Both the position numbers and the translations under genes were made by a program. A stretch of 64,000 nt of DNA, from the NCBI GenBank assembly GCA_030407005.1, contig JAUDYN010000006.1:2480001-2544000 (forward strand), read 5' to 3'. Positions 38,000 to 50,080 of the stretch are shown piece after piece. Origin of the DNA: Desarmillaria ectypa. Its lineage: Eukaryota; Basidiomycota; Agaricomycetes; Agaricales; Physalacriaceae. The notes under the pieces are model-generated. The model saw nothing but the letters and a program-made list of their open reading frames with translations. It did not search any database and was not told the origin of the DNA. Every line of letters starts with the position of its first letter. The first letter of the stretch is position 1.

Positions 38000-40919
38000 A
38001 TGCTGTACGGCAAACGCTACAATGATAGGCGCCCTACGATCTTACCAGTTGAACAGGGTGATCGTCGCACAGCATCTCCAGGCTTCACCCAGACTACCAT
38101 GCCGCGAAGCATCGTCGCCCAGTGTATATCTGCTGTCAAATTGATTCAAGCTGCAGGAGAGATGGCACCGTTCCCGTATATCAAAGGACTAGCCAGTATC
38201 GCAGTCGTCCTGCTAGAGCTTCTCGAGGTGCTTTCTTCCTTCTTTTAATACGCACACCTGGCCCTAACACGATTTATTTTCTTGGAAGAAGGCTGACAAG
38301 AACAATTCAGACCTTATCTATCTTTCAAACAGCTTGAGTAACACCCTCGCTATCGTACGAGACACTATCATAGCCCACGGGGAATCTAGTGCCCAGCATT
38401 TTAAAGAATTTTGTGTTGAAGTGACAAAGTAAGCTGCCCTCGATCCCCAAGTAGTTGAAAGTATGGAGGAAACTAACTACTACAGCTATCTTGCAACGGT
38501 GCTGAACGACCTCAACTCGATCAAGAGATCTACGCACTCTCGCGGCATCAGACAATACCTACGTACAAACGATGTCCGTGACAAGATTGATGAATACAGG
38601 CAACGTGTACAGGACCTCAAGATTGATTTCTTGGGGAGTACTTAAGCTACTTTTCAGCCGGATTTTCTGTCCTATCGTTTCTGCAGATACGGGTAACGAC
38701 CGAAACTAGATTCATTGCATCGGAAGTGAGCGGTCACTCCATCGCTATTGAGGACACGCTTCGGACATTGAAACACGACCTCTCTGACATACACGAAGAG
38801 ACTCTGACCAGGTGTCGACGGAGGGCATTGTATCAAGACCAGGTGAGTCCAGAGGCTACACATGTCTTTCATTTCTTCGACGAGTTACAGATCCACAAAA
38901 TCATACCTGGTGATATTATCATGAAGCAAGAAGTTTTTAGACGGACGCATGAGCACCTCATGTCTGTTGATATCATCGACTACCGCAGTGAGGTTGATAT
39001 CAGCCCTTCTCCAAAATTGGTCCGGGTTTATAGAGCACGACGTGGTTCGGAAGCGCTGGCTGTCAAGGTGAATATGACTCTCGAGTCTCAGCTAAGCGTG
39101 CTCTGTGACTCTGCCTCTTTCCGTAGCTGCTACATGGCGACTTGCATCAATTTCTTTCCCTTCGGTTTGTGTAATTACCGTTGGTATTGAATTGTATTAT
39201 CTGACTCGTTACAGGCACCCGAATATTCCCCAGCTGTTCGGAGTATGCACTTCTTCGTCCTTCCCCGCGTTGATTTTCCACCAGGGTAAGACGAATATTT
39301 TATTATTAATTTTGCATTTACAAATCTGTGGATTCAAGATGCAGCACGCAAGAAAACTGTAGAACAACATCGGTCTTCTCTATGTCTTCTCGATGTCTTG
39401 AACTTTGAACTTCAGCTTGTAAGTTCCAAGTCATATTTACAGCATTCCTGACTGAACCCAGCGTAGATGTCAGATATACGGGTGGGTAACTTCTCTCGAC
39501 CGTTCCATAGTTATCAACAAATGGTTACAGTCGGCATCAACATACCTTCAAAATTGCGAGGGAATTTGTGAATGGGTAGGTCAAACGACTTTGCGCTGCA
39601 CGTCTCAACTAACATGAAAGAAGATCGTAGGCCCAGACACGACTTACGTAGACGGAAATGGAAGAGTGCTCTATGAAAACTTTTGTCCTTCATCAGAGAC
39701 CGATAGTGATGCATGGCTACGAAGTGTATATCACCTTCTCGAGACCAATATCCGTCGCCCCAGTTACAACTTCTCACGTCCACGGTGGAAGTCTCTTCTA
39801 AAAGGTCTCCAGGTCATGCGCAATCCTTCATTCATTGAAAAGGATAATCTTCTGTTCTTGTATGAGATGATATATGCATTCGTTGTGGGGAAAGAATGCA
39901 TCGTTGATCCCGAGCGTAGCGATATCTACGTTGGCGGCCACATTATCCGGGAAAATATTCACGGCCGTCCTCCTAGCGGTGCCTACGTTGCCTCGCTGCC
40001 GTTAGACCTTGAGTCTATTCAATGGACACTTACAGACTTAGTAACGAGAGGTAATGAGGATATCATTCCTGTTGAAGGGTACGTCGCCCTCGCTTGCTGG
40101 AGCTTCAAGACTTGAAGCTCAATTTGGTCCTGACTACAACAGAATTCGGCTGAAATGGAAGCTATCTTGTCTCGGGCACTGGGTGTGTGTCAGGCCAACC
40201 CACCTCGCGTTTCCCGACGCCCCAGGCTCACGGCATGGTCAACAAAACATTGAGCGCCTAGTTTATGCCTGGTTTGCTCAGTGTTCGCAGCTCACAGCCT
40301 CAAAAGGCCAGATTGATGCGCTGTTATTGGGTAAATTTATCTTTATTGCACACTCATATTTCAGCGATACTGACCTCTCCGCAAAGACGTAGAGTTCATG
40401 GTCAATGTTGATTGGCGTTTTGGACACCAACACGATGTTTTCCAGCTCTGTGACACGTTCATGGTCAGCGATATCGAATTAGCGGACGACATATATCTGT
40501 GTATATATCCACCCCAGTCCCAGGAAGACCAACCCGAGCTCCGATGGTCCTTGGACTTAGACATGGTGGACACTATGTCATGTTGCGAAGCGCGGTCGAT
40601 CCTTGGGATCGACACCCAGATCTACGCAGTTTATACCTCGTGTAAGCTCTTCACAGATGTCTATAAGGACATTCAGGATCTGCATCGTGCTTGTGGCTTT
40701 GACTCAGAAGCCGGTGGATCTGATATATGCGAGCACTATGGACTTCCACGGATGACATCCTGTTGCAACTCGAGGCCATTATCCGTGCTTGTTTATCCTG
40801 ATTCTACTTCGACCTGCATCGTTTCCCGTGCAGGTCCTTTGACAAAGCTTCTTCCTTTCATTATACTTAGTGGAGCTGCGCTTCTCTTAAAACTTGCACT
40901 CCTGATAATGCAAAGCTAA
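38000..40919 (+). CDS. 4-helix-bundle/kinase-like protein with C-terminal membrane helix
   Basis: Multi-exon gene; starts are possible at ATG 38000 (MLYGKRYND) or 38099 (MPRSIVAQ). The N-terminal part is helical (AVKLIQAAGEMAPFPYIKGL, VVLLELLE, SDLIYLSNSLSNTLAIVRD, YLATVLNDLNSIKRSTHSRG), resembling the MLKL-type four-helix adaptor domain common in Agaricomycetes. A partial protein-kinase N-lobe follows (ALAVK, LLHGDLHQFLSLRHPNIPQL, FGVCTSSSFPALIFHQ) without visible HRD or DFG motifs, so it is probably not an active kinase. The C-terminal domain (WSLDLDMVDTMSCCEARSIL, DLHRACGFDSEAGG) matches a conserved tail of this fungal family. It ends in one hydrophobic helix, LPFIILSGAALLLKLALLIM. Oddity: after DFL (38635) the expected donor reads GGGAGTA instead of GTGAGTA, a possible broken splice site. 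Function unknown. Confidence 0.6.
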
Positions 40920-41589
40920 TCGAATGAGCCTGGTCAAGGGGTTACGAAACTCATCTGTTGCTACTGTCGTAGTATACTTGGAAGTAGTTTTACCACGGTC
41001 CACATCGTATTTCAAACATCATGTCTTACAAACTTTCAATCGAATCCTTGATGACAGAAAACCCGTAGCGAGAAGGAAAGGTCGGTCGACAAATGCTTGC
41101 AACAATGCGACCGTCAAGGAAAGTCAATGAAGAACAGGACGTTACAGTTTGTACTTTCCAAAAGAACATTGAATGAATTCGGAGCGAGATAGCCAATAAA
41201 TATAATATTCAGGCTTTAAGCTCAAGCTGCTTACCGCAAGAGCGAAGGCCAGAACGACTGACATAATTTAGATGGAAAGACATAGCATTATATAGGAAGA
41301 CAACGTTCTTCCACACCTCGATGACAGATGCTGTATTTTTCAATTTACCGTCAGGGCCAATAGATAATGAATTTCGATATTGTGTTTTTCAACTCAAGTT
41401 GGGATTTGACCCCGAAAACCATGGCACAATGTTTTGAGTTGCTCGAGGTCAATATTGCATTGTTCGTGCCGGCTCCAAATCCATAATGAATCCTTCCTCG
41501 TCTGCCCCGATGCCTGATCCAGCTACTATGATATCGTACGCTTATCATCTAGCGTAATTCTGTAGTCTGATTCTGATTACACTTACCTG
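40920..41589. other. intergenic stretch
   Basis: No supported gene. A minus-strand frame (41548-41351) has no motif or partner exon. Confidence 0.35.
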
Positions 41590-42860
41590 CGAATTTGGCT
41601 GACTGGAGAAGCTACGAATGCAGACCACAGGACGATCCGCATGATCACACATGGCTACCTCTATGGCCCCGTCTTCAGCCTTTACTCAGCTCTCGCAGGT
41701 ACATTTTGTGGGGAAAAGAATGGATCTTTTCACTCATTTCCCCAAACGACCGGGGCCCATTGCCAAACGGGTTTCTTTATCACACACCAGCTATATCGGA
41801 CAGTTATCAGAGTCTGCATTATGTGACCCTCACCGTCTGTCTCTTCAATCGAGAGCGTCCCTTCGATCATGTCTTTCATAAACGAATATAATCTCCACAA
41901 ATGGTACCAAGATTAGCGTAAGGCAGCTTGTCGAGTGGAAGGATTACTTCAATCGCCTGGATTAGCACACCCATGATGTCTTCTACTGCGTTCTTTGACC
42001 AGCTATTAATGGACCGCGACAATGATGTCGCGGCCGGGGGGAAGACGCTAAATGTGAGATCGTTGTACTCGAACATCTCCAAGGGGGAAGGGCGTGATTG
42101 TCGCTCAACAAGCTCTCTTCACCTGAGCAGATTTTCTTGGTGATACAGAGTGTTATGGCCCTCTCTACCAGCGGTTATGATACGGATGATCACATCCTGG
42201 CCATCGTTATGATGGGCTGCTATGCTATTGGTGTTCTACTCAGACACAGTTAGAGCATGTAGTATTCAATGCCCTTCCAGGGTCTTTTCCTGAACAACTT
42301 TATACTCAAATGGCACCCGAATACTTTAGATACCGATGTGAAGCGGCGTGGCTTCACTCGACCTTGGGTGTATCTCATAGGTTTCAAAGCCACCGTCGAC
42401 TTCCCAGAGAATTCTACACCAGAAGAGCGCGTCGTGACAGGATGTCTCCTCCCCTTGGATTCTCATGGACGGCCTGTGCACCCGAATTTCAAGTCTCGAA
42501 TACATACGACCCCTTCGCCTTGATATATGGCAATATGGCTCGGACTTGACGAGGTTTCGTGTATGTTTGGGTTGTACGATTCAATCAGTGAAAGACTGAC
42601 CGGTTCCTTCCGTAGTCAATTATATCGGAAACCGACGGAATATTAGAGTCTACAAGGAATGAAGATCCTCGAACTCGTCCAACAGTGGTAGAGCTTTTGG
42701 ATAAACATTCCTCCGGCTCTCTTTGCGCAAGAAACCTGTAGAGCTACCCGAGGAGCCGTATATTATGTCCGAGTTGCTATGCAAAATACTAGAAGCAAAC
42801 AAGGAGAAACTAGAGGCCGAAGCCAATAAAGAAAGGATGCAGACTGGGGATTGAACTTGT
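41590..42860 (+). pseudogene. protein-kinase-like relic
   Basis: Fragments in two frames recall the C-lobe of a fungal kinase. WVYLIGFKATVDFPENST and EERVVTGC lie in one frame (about 42370-42445); the word LIGF replaces the usual LIDF/DFG. CAPEFQVSNTYDPFALIYG, with the APE motif, lies in another frame (about 42478-42530). EDPRTRPTVVELLDK, the conserved arginine region of subdomain XI, is at about 42660-42705. The frame change between the first two, and the stops upstream, leave no continuous kinase. No catalytic HRD was found in 41590-42300. It adjoins the kinase-like gene at 38.0-40.9 kb but resembles a different part of a kinase. Exact ends are arbitrary. Confidence 0.45.
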
Positions 42861-43012
42861 ACTTGTACAAAGCAAACGTTAGCCTTTAGCATGGTCGGCG
42901 AGTTATCGGCAACAAGTTGTTTCAATCGGAGATATAAAAATCGATCGCAGCCGACTTTCGTCCGTCAGCACGTTCGTCGTTTAGTCTTCAATCGTATCCG
43001 ACAATTATCATC

Positions 43013-44548
43013 ATGAGCCCCAGCAATGACTGGGAGAATGTTCCAATTACATCCTCAATAAAAACAACGGTCCTCAAAATCATGCAGTCAGTGTACCGAC
43101 ACCGAAACCTCATTGTTCCTCTTCAATTCGACAAATGGCGGAACTGGCCTTATTTTACATACAAGGTCGAAGGGGACTCCTCTACACCCAGCACTATCAT
43201 TCTCGAATTCAACGAAGGGGAACCTGATCAGCCTGTACAACGCATGCATTTTATGATCTTCGTCGACCAGCAGATAGTATATGACGGGTTCAGAAACGAG
43301 GACTTTGCCAGCCCTGATGACATCGCGTATGAGTTGCTGGAACTACAGAATTTTGCTTTGAGGCATGCTCGAAGACGTCAGCAGAGTATTCTTCGTGTGC
43401 AGCAACAGCTGACGCAGAATGAGCAAGCAGCAAAACAAAGGAAAGAGGAAGCAATTCAGGTGAGTCTTTACGCTATTCGCGAGTCTTTCTCATCGTGATT
43501 GCTCTAGTCATTATACAAGCGCTTGTTAGAGCACAGAGCTGTCGAGCAGCACGCTCTTCCTAGTCCACCTGAATACATTTGCCCGGTATGCAAGGCGCCA
43601 GAGGCTCTTGTAAAGTGCCTCAAGTGGGGCATTCTCTGCTGCCCTGATCCTTCATGTCCCAGCCACAGCTCCGATGGACTCAAGGTGTGTACTGAACACC
43701 AGGACACGCGTTTCTGTCGGAGTTGTATCGATGCTGGCGACAATGCCAAGTTGAGACCATGTCCCGTTAAAACCTGCGACAAATGGACATGTGAGAAGGA
43801 CTGGAAATGGTGCTTTGGCCGTCCTGTGCATATATTACCGAGCTTCAGTGATGATACGAGCGATACCAATCCGTCTTCCAGTAGAAAGGGTAAACAAAAG
43901 GCCACAGCCCCTGCACATCCTCCAGCGCTTGCGCCTTGTCCTAACCATCACGAGTTCGTTTGGACAAAATGCAGTGCGCGTGGTTGTTGGTCGAAAAAAG
44001 TGCCCAAAACGTTGTTGGGTTCCTACCGTCCCGCAATTTGCCCTGCCTGCGAAGCTCAGCCCGGGCACAAGACCTGTTCTAACCAATGTACCTGGATTTG
44101 TGCTGTTTGTGCATTCAAGAGAGTCAGGCCGATATGGAATTGCCCTTCTTGTCGCACCGCCTTGTGCAATGATTGTGGTATGGCCAAGCGTTGCATTGGC
44201 TGCAGGAAGTCTGAATGGTGCTCGACTTGCCGTGGCCAATCCAATGAAGGAAATGGCGCTCAACCAATCGGCGAGCCTACTGGAATAAATGACACCGGAT
44301 GTCGCGAAAGAGGAGAAACAAAATTTGACTGGACGTGCAGCATATGTGAGTCGGCTCTTTGTAACACTTGTTCGCGAAATAGCAAACTCGAGCTCTCTAT
44401 CGTCTGCGAGTACTGCAGTGAAGCCTGCTGTCGTTCGTGCATGTCTATCGACGAGTGCTCTTTTTTCCGTAAAGAAGTGATACGGTGCTCAGACTGTGCT
44501 GACCGCCGTGAAAGCAGTCTTTGTTGTGATGCGCCTTGTAAATATTGA
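43013..44548 (+). CDS. Cys-rich probable zinc-binding protein
   Basis: Two exons (43013-43459 and 43508-44548, 48-nt intron) give 495 residues. Residues 1-150 form a charged N-terminal domain (WENVPITSSIKTTVLKIMQS, YFTYKVEG, FMIFVDQQIVYDGF) ending in a Gln/Arg-rich coiled coil. The remainder contains about 50 cysteines in CxxC-type pairs: YICPVCKAPEALVKCLKWG, LCCPDPSC, FCRSCIDAG, CPVKTCDKW, WICAVCAFKRVRPIWNCPSC, LCNDCGMAKRCIGC, WTCSICESALCNTC, VCEYCSEACCRSC. This spacing suggests several treble-clef or RING/IBR-like zinc sites, but no standard RING is unambiguous. Similar Cys-rich proteins occur as lineage-specific families in mushrooms. A ubiquitin-ligase role is possible but unproven. Confidence 0.7.
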
Positions 44549-44711
44549 AATGAAGCCCGACTGCAAGTATTGCTCTAATTTACTACTATGAAGTAATCAA
44601 TTTTGCATCCGGGCCTGGACTCTGCCTTTTTATTTCACGCTTTTTCCTGCCTTTTTCCTGTTTATTCCACTCTTCCCTCGTTCCTGAGATTTTTGTGGAT
44701 ATATTCTCACC

Positions 44712-44852
44712 ATGGCATCTGTCGGAGTGAACCAATTCGGTTTTAAGCTCAACTTAATTGCCCGCGTGATATCTTGTCTGTCTTACCCGTCATGCGGGGG
44801 CCCATTCCAATACTGTCGAGGCTGGCAAAACAACGATGGGCTCGAAATCTGA
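44712..44852 (+). promoter_or_regulatory. upstream ORF overlapping the acyl-CoA synthetase start
   Basis: A 46-codon ORF starts at ATG 44712 in a strong context (CACCATGG) and ends at TGA 44850-44852. It is out of frame with the main ORF, whose first ATG (44792) lies inside it. The second in-frame ATG of the main ORF (44855) lies two bases after the uORF stop. This geometry could favour reinitiation at 44855 and a shorter protein. Confidence 0.5.
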
Positions 44853-47344
44853 CCATGTCTGCAGTAGAAGGATCTCTTCATCCTCCGCTATGCCACAAGA
44901 CGCTGCCCGACTACTTTGCCTCTGAAATCCTGCAGAAACACGCTACGAAACCGGCTTTGATATGCAGGAATGAGCACGCCCGTTCTCTTGGAGGTCCTCG
45001 CTTGACCAATCTTGGTGTAGAATCACACTTGGCTTGGGATTTTTCTGATTTCGAGAGGTGCATTAGCTCGGCTGCACGGGGTCTCTTGGACATGGGTATC
45101 CAGAAGGGCGACCGTGTAGGAGTTCTCATGGGCAATAACAGGTGAGTACGATGAGCTCTTTATCTGTATATTCTCACATTTTGTAGCGCTTATGCGATTC
45201 TGCAATGGGCTTGTGCGTCTATCGGTGCTATTCTCGTCACTATCAACCCGGCTTACCGGGTAAACGAGCTCGTATGTATTAAAACTATGCCTCCTTCTCC
45301 TCTCTGACTTGGTCCCAGGCTGCTGCTTTGAGACACGTGGGTGTCAAGCACCTCTTCGTCGTTCCCCGGATTCGTTCGTCCGCATATATCCAGTTACTAG
45401 TCGACCTTTACCCTTCAATACGGAGCGCGCACCCAGGAGATATCCAAGAGGAAGCTTTACCGAACCTTCGTAATATCGTCGTCATCGATAACGAAGAGTC
45501 GTGTAGAGCTGAGCTAGATGCGCTTGAGGTAAAGCCGCTTATAGATTGGCGTGAAGTGTTTGTATGGCGGCAAGATAGAATCAGCCTGGATCAACGACGC
45601 CAGGCTGCAGCCAAGTCTCTACACAAGGACGAAGTCATTAATTTGCAGTTCACTAGGTCACTTCTTTGTCTGCGTACACTACTACCTCTCCTTATTTCAA
45701 TATTTCAGTGGCACGACTGGGTCTCCAAAGGCTGTGTCGCTAACCCATCACAATATCTTGAACAATGCTCTTTCAGTAGGCAGATGCATGCACCTGACAG
45801 ATCAGGATCTTGTCTGTGAGTTTTACGCCAACCCCAGAAACTATCGCTTGACTCCGAAAAAAAGGCAATGTACCCCCGCTCTTTCACTGTTTTGATAAGT
45901 CCCATTCATTTGTACAGAGTTGAGAGTTTGCTTACTTCTCATTTACTGCACGTCTCGTCCTTGGGAACCTCGCAGCATGGTCTTATGGAGCGGGTATCGT
46001 TTATCCCTCAGAAATTTTTGATCCAGTTGCCATTGTGAATGCCATAATAGAGGAAAAATGTACGGCGTTACATGGCGTGCCCACTCATTTCCTCGGAGTA
46101 TTGGCAGAGATAGACGACAGACGTGCCCGAGGAAAAGAGCCAGACACGAGAAGCCTGCGGTAAGCTACCATCATTCGGTCTGCACCCAACATAAATGCTG
46201 ATTCATGAACGTAGGACTGGAATTGCGGCCGGGTCCCCGATACCTATAGCCCTCATGCAAGAGCTTATTACCAAGCTGAATCTTGTGGATCTGACGAATG
46301 CGTATGGGATGAGTAAGTCGGTAATGGTTGTCTCCTTAGTCGGCCGGTTGCTTAAATCCCTCATTATCTACAGCCGAAACAAGGTAGATACCATCCACTT
46401 CAAGTACCGGTCTCCGAAATTTCACTTCCTCTACTTAAAGTCCGGTATCATTCCAAACAACACCTGAAGATTCAGTCGTCAAGCGTGTCGAAACAGTAGG
46501 AAAGGTACAGCCGCATGTTAGAGCAAAGATCGTTGATATGGACGGCCAAATCGTCCCTGTGGGTATTCCCGGACAGATATGGGTTGCTGGGTACTTGGTA
46601 CAGAAGGGGTGCGTATTTTTGGACCTTGATCTGATCTTAATACACTAAATCGTGATGGTTAGGTACTGGGAGGACGAGGCACAGACCGCTCAGGTTATGC
46701 AAAAGGACTCCGAGGGGACACTGTGGATGCTTACCGGGGACGAGGGAATTATAGACGACGAGGGATATTTGAGGAGTAATAAACCTCCAAACACGTTCGG
46801 TCTCGATATGCTAACATCTATAATAGTCGTGGGCAGAATCAAGGACATTATCATCCGAGGCGGAGAGGTACGTACTGTGGCCGAGATTTCACGAACCGCC
46901 CTTGTTCACCAAGTACCAGAACTTGTTCCCAGTTCAAATCGAAAATGCCTTGACGACTCATCCAGGTATCCATGAAGCTGCTGTGGTGGCGGTGCCCGAT
47001 ACTCGGTATGGGGAGGTTGTTGGGGCTTGGGTTGTTCGCACGCCGGGGCACCACGACATTTCAAAGGAGGAGGTTCGCAAAGCCGTTTCTGATGCGATGA
47101 ATCCACAGGTGAATATGAGCTAAGGTTTTCAGGGTTCATTGACTTCCTGGTGTCTAGAACGCTCCGGCATGGGTCTGGTTTACAGATGAGCTTCCAAAGA
47201 CGGCGAGCGGGGTGAGTTTTGTGTGGGTCAAGTGGATCCGTCGCATGCAACTTATGATATCAACAGAAGGTCATGAAGCACATTTTAAGAGATCGGAGTC
47301 AGAAGCTGTCGAAAGGCAGTAATGGGCGGGTGGTGGTACAATGA
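44792..47344 (+). CDS. acyl-CoA synthetase (AMP-forming, ACSF2-like)
   Basis: This enzyme activates a fatty acid to acyl-adenylate and then acyl-CoA. The gene has about ten short introns. The N-terminus from ATG 44792 (MRGPIPILSRLAKQRWARNL) is Arg/Lys-rich and amphipathic, like a mitochondrial presequence; a shorter start exists at 44855 (MSAVEGSL). Conserved parts in order: DFERCISSAARGLLDMGIQK, GDRVGVLMGNN, INPAYRVNEL, the P-loop-like SGTTGSPKAVSLTHHN (about 45709-45755), WSYGAGIVYPSEIFDP, LHGVPTHFLGVL, TNAYGM, WMLTGDEGIIDDEGYLR, IVGRIKDIIIRGGE, NLFPVQIENAL and the catalytic-lysine region PKTASGKVMKH near the end. It ends at TGA 47342-47344. Motif order and length fit medium-chain acyl-CoA ligases. 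Substrate length is not deducible. Confidence 0.88.
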
Positions 47345-47848
47345 TTTGCATGGACTGGCGACTCTATCACATACTATAGCCTCCTGCAAAGCGAATATTT
47401 GTTGGCTTACTAGTAACAAGAACAAGTATGTGTTACAATCGCCTCAATAAGACACAGGTGTGCGCAAAAAGAATTGTCCCAAAAGTCGCCCGCGACCATG
47501 ATATATGATAACTAAGGCTACATTGGACCAACTCGTATCGGACGTGCATGCTAAGTACGAAGGCGGTATCAGAAATATGCTACATACGCGCCAGTCGGGA
47601 AACTCACCAAGATTAAATTCCTGCCATGCTGAATCGTGCATGTCATTCGAGGTCATTGGTCCGAGTAGCATCCATGCGATCAACGATGGCTGAAAGAACG
47701 GTATACAAAGAGTGCGTTAGGTATAAAGGGGAATGCAAATCAAAAGAAGGGCAGAAGCAGATGAGGGCAAGCGTCCCATACAATGATTCCTAGAGTCCCG
47801 CGGCCAAAATCGAACCAAGTTTCCTCTCGTCGTAAGCGCAGAGTGTGT
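47345..47848. other. convergent 3' region
   Basis: About 500 bp between two convergent genes. Small frames on both strands, none supported. Confidence 0.4.
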
Positions 47849-50080
47849 TTAAAAGTCCCAGAGGGTTCCCTGATTCCAAATTGATTAAGAGACAGACTAG
47901 ACAGGATGTGGAAGACTTACAAAGCATGGGATCCCAGCTTCCTTCAGACCTTCCGTCATTTCTTTATTTCCTGAAGCATTGGTAGTAATTATTACCACCT
48001 CGGCGCCCCAGGCGTGATAGATGTCCTTGATGATCTTCACGGTATTCGCACGTGTCCCGCGCGCCTTCGAGTCCCAGAGCGTCACTCGGTCGGGATACAG
48101 GTGCTTTTTGATCAGTCCAGAGATCTCGGGTCCGAATGTTTTTTCCTGATCAGAGCCCAGCCACAACAGATACCTAGATGAATCACGCTATGAAACTAGA
48201 ACCACAACCGAAGAGTAAGGATATTTACCAGTTGGGGTTCTTCAGAGTAGAGGTGCGATTAGTCCTATCCTTGGAAGGCTGAAATATGTACATACCTGAA
48301 TACATGTAGAGAGACATGCCCCCAAGCCAGTGCCGGTACACACACGGAGACCCCGTCGGTAAAGACTCGATGTAGCTCCTACAGCAGCGAACTATGAGTC
48401 CAGATCAGACGCTTTAAGGCAAGTAACAGCTTTGTGCGCAGACCTTGAGTTCTCTTGTCCAGAGATGTGTGGGTGGATTATTTACGAGTCGCCGCGTGAA
48501 CTAGATGCTCTATGAGTACTCAATAGCAGTCACCGTTGTACATGAACTCACGTCTCCTTGCACACCAGAAATCAGGTAGTGTTCTCCTGATTCAATACCT
48601 TCGCTGATTATGCCGCTTTAACGTTGACGTGTTGATAAGCTCAGGGAAAAAATCTGAGTTTGAGGTGGACTTACAAGGCGTGATATTCCAGCAACGGACC
48701 TTCGGAAATTCGACAAAGTAAGCCCTGTTGCATTCCGCGCTTGAGTTTAATTATAGCAACTTTCGGCGATGGCTAGAAAAGAGATTCAATGAGCAAAGAT
48801 ACGACTCAATAACCAACACTAACTCACAATGGTGATTTCCACGGGGACTCTACGAACGGTAAGCCATGGTATGATGATCCTGAAGATGAAGGTTAGGAGG
48901 AATTCAGAAATTGAGATGCCCTACTAAACATACAGAATGGTCATGAACAGTAAGAACCAGAAGTCTTGCTGTTGCGCGACCTTGCTTACGTGGAAGGTCT
49001 TTGTCTCCGAATCATAGGCATCGCCCAGAAAAACGAAGACCCAGGCTAGAACGAGTATTGGTTACTTTGGATCTGATCGTACGCCACAAAGACTAAATAA
49101 ACGCACTGAATACAACACCAGCCCTGTGGAGGGGAAGGAAATGATCAGGGAGGGATAGAAAGGGGGAAGGGTGGCCCTTACCATCCGATAAACCGATGGT
49201 GTCGCTCGAAAACACTGAACGATAAGTTTGATTAAAAGGCGAAACGACACAAGACTGAAGTGCTCACTTGTGATGAGTATTCCTCAACCAGGGCATAGCG
49301 GATACCATGGCAAAACCAACCGCCAAATTCGTCAAGACACCGAATGCGAGAATGGCGCCGTTGAGACTGAAGCGCTCATGGAAGATCAAGCTGCACTTGA
49401 AGACCAACCACATAACTGCTGAAGTGGCGCATCCAGAGTGAATCCCGCCAACATGTTGTAACGCTGATGAGATGCCAAGACGAAACCATAACGGTGGCCA
49501 CTGAGGATAATTTTAGCAACGTCCATTTCATGAGGATAGATCGGCCGTACTTTCGCAAACGTGCTGCATAGGACAAGATATAGAAATCTAGTGAACAGCT
49601 CCGTCCGTACCAGAACAGCAAACAAGAGATTCCCAAGGATCCAAGCGCCCGTGTAGTTACGAGGATATTCCCAAGCATGAGTAGCAGCACAGATGAGCGA
49701 AATAAAGTTGAACAAAACAGCGACGGTGAAAAAGCGCCTGGGGGGGAGACCTGAGTTCAGATTACGAGAGATATTTTTTTTGCGACTCACCGATAGGCAT
49801 TATACCACAACCTGAATTTGACCCAGCTACTGACCCGTTTTTTAGTCGGTCTGCGAATGAGGGCCAGCTCATTCGATGACAGTTCTTTCGACGGAAGTGT
49901 AAGAGCGATTGATTCGAACTTGGTGTGAGGCAGAGGGGGAAGAGGTAAACACGGAGAACCCTTGCTACAGGAGTCCTGACTGACTATAGAGGGTCGTGAA
50001 CTCTGGAGAGTAAGGGAGACGGCATAACACTCCTCTGCGATGCCCTTTTCAGCAGCATCGAAGGAACAATCGGATGGCAT
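47849..50080 (-). CDS. integral membrane NAD(P)-reductase-like protein (basidiomycete 'NPS12-like' family)
   Basis: Starts at ATG 50080 (MPSDCSFDAAEKGIAEE) with a long cytoplasmic, Ser/Pro-rich region, then RLWYNAYRRFFTVAVLFNFI and several membrane helices (NYTGAWILGNLLFAVLVRTE, LVLCSTFAK joined to WPPLWFRLGIS, LQHVGGIHSGCATSAVMW, VFKCSLIF, VFERHHRFIGW). The C-terminal half resembles the FAD/NADP-binding half of ferredoxin reductases: LISGVQGDFTRRLVNNPP, the nucleotide loop VCTGTGLGACLSTCIQ, NWYLLWLGSDQEKTFG, and the terminal GIPCFGTLWDF (TAA 47849-47851). At least ten introns are present. In databases these proteins often carry the misleading name 'nonribosomal peptide synthetase 12' although no NRPS domain is present. 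The probable role is transmembrane electron transfer, which is inferred. Confidence 0.75.

Noticed and set aside
43835..44263. 142-codon minus-strand frame
   Set aside because: Antisense of the Cys-rich gene, whose cysteine spacing proves the plus frame.
44712..44852. Possible glyceraldehyde-3-phosphate dehydrogenase N-terminus (VGVNQFG resembles VGINGFG)
   Set aside because: Only a few residues match, nothing of the enzyme follows, and the frame stops after 46 codons. It is better explained as a uORF.
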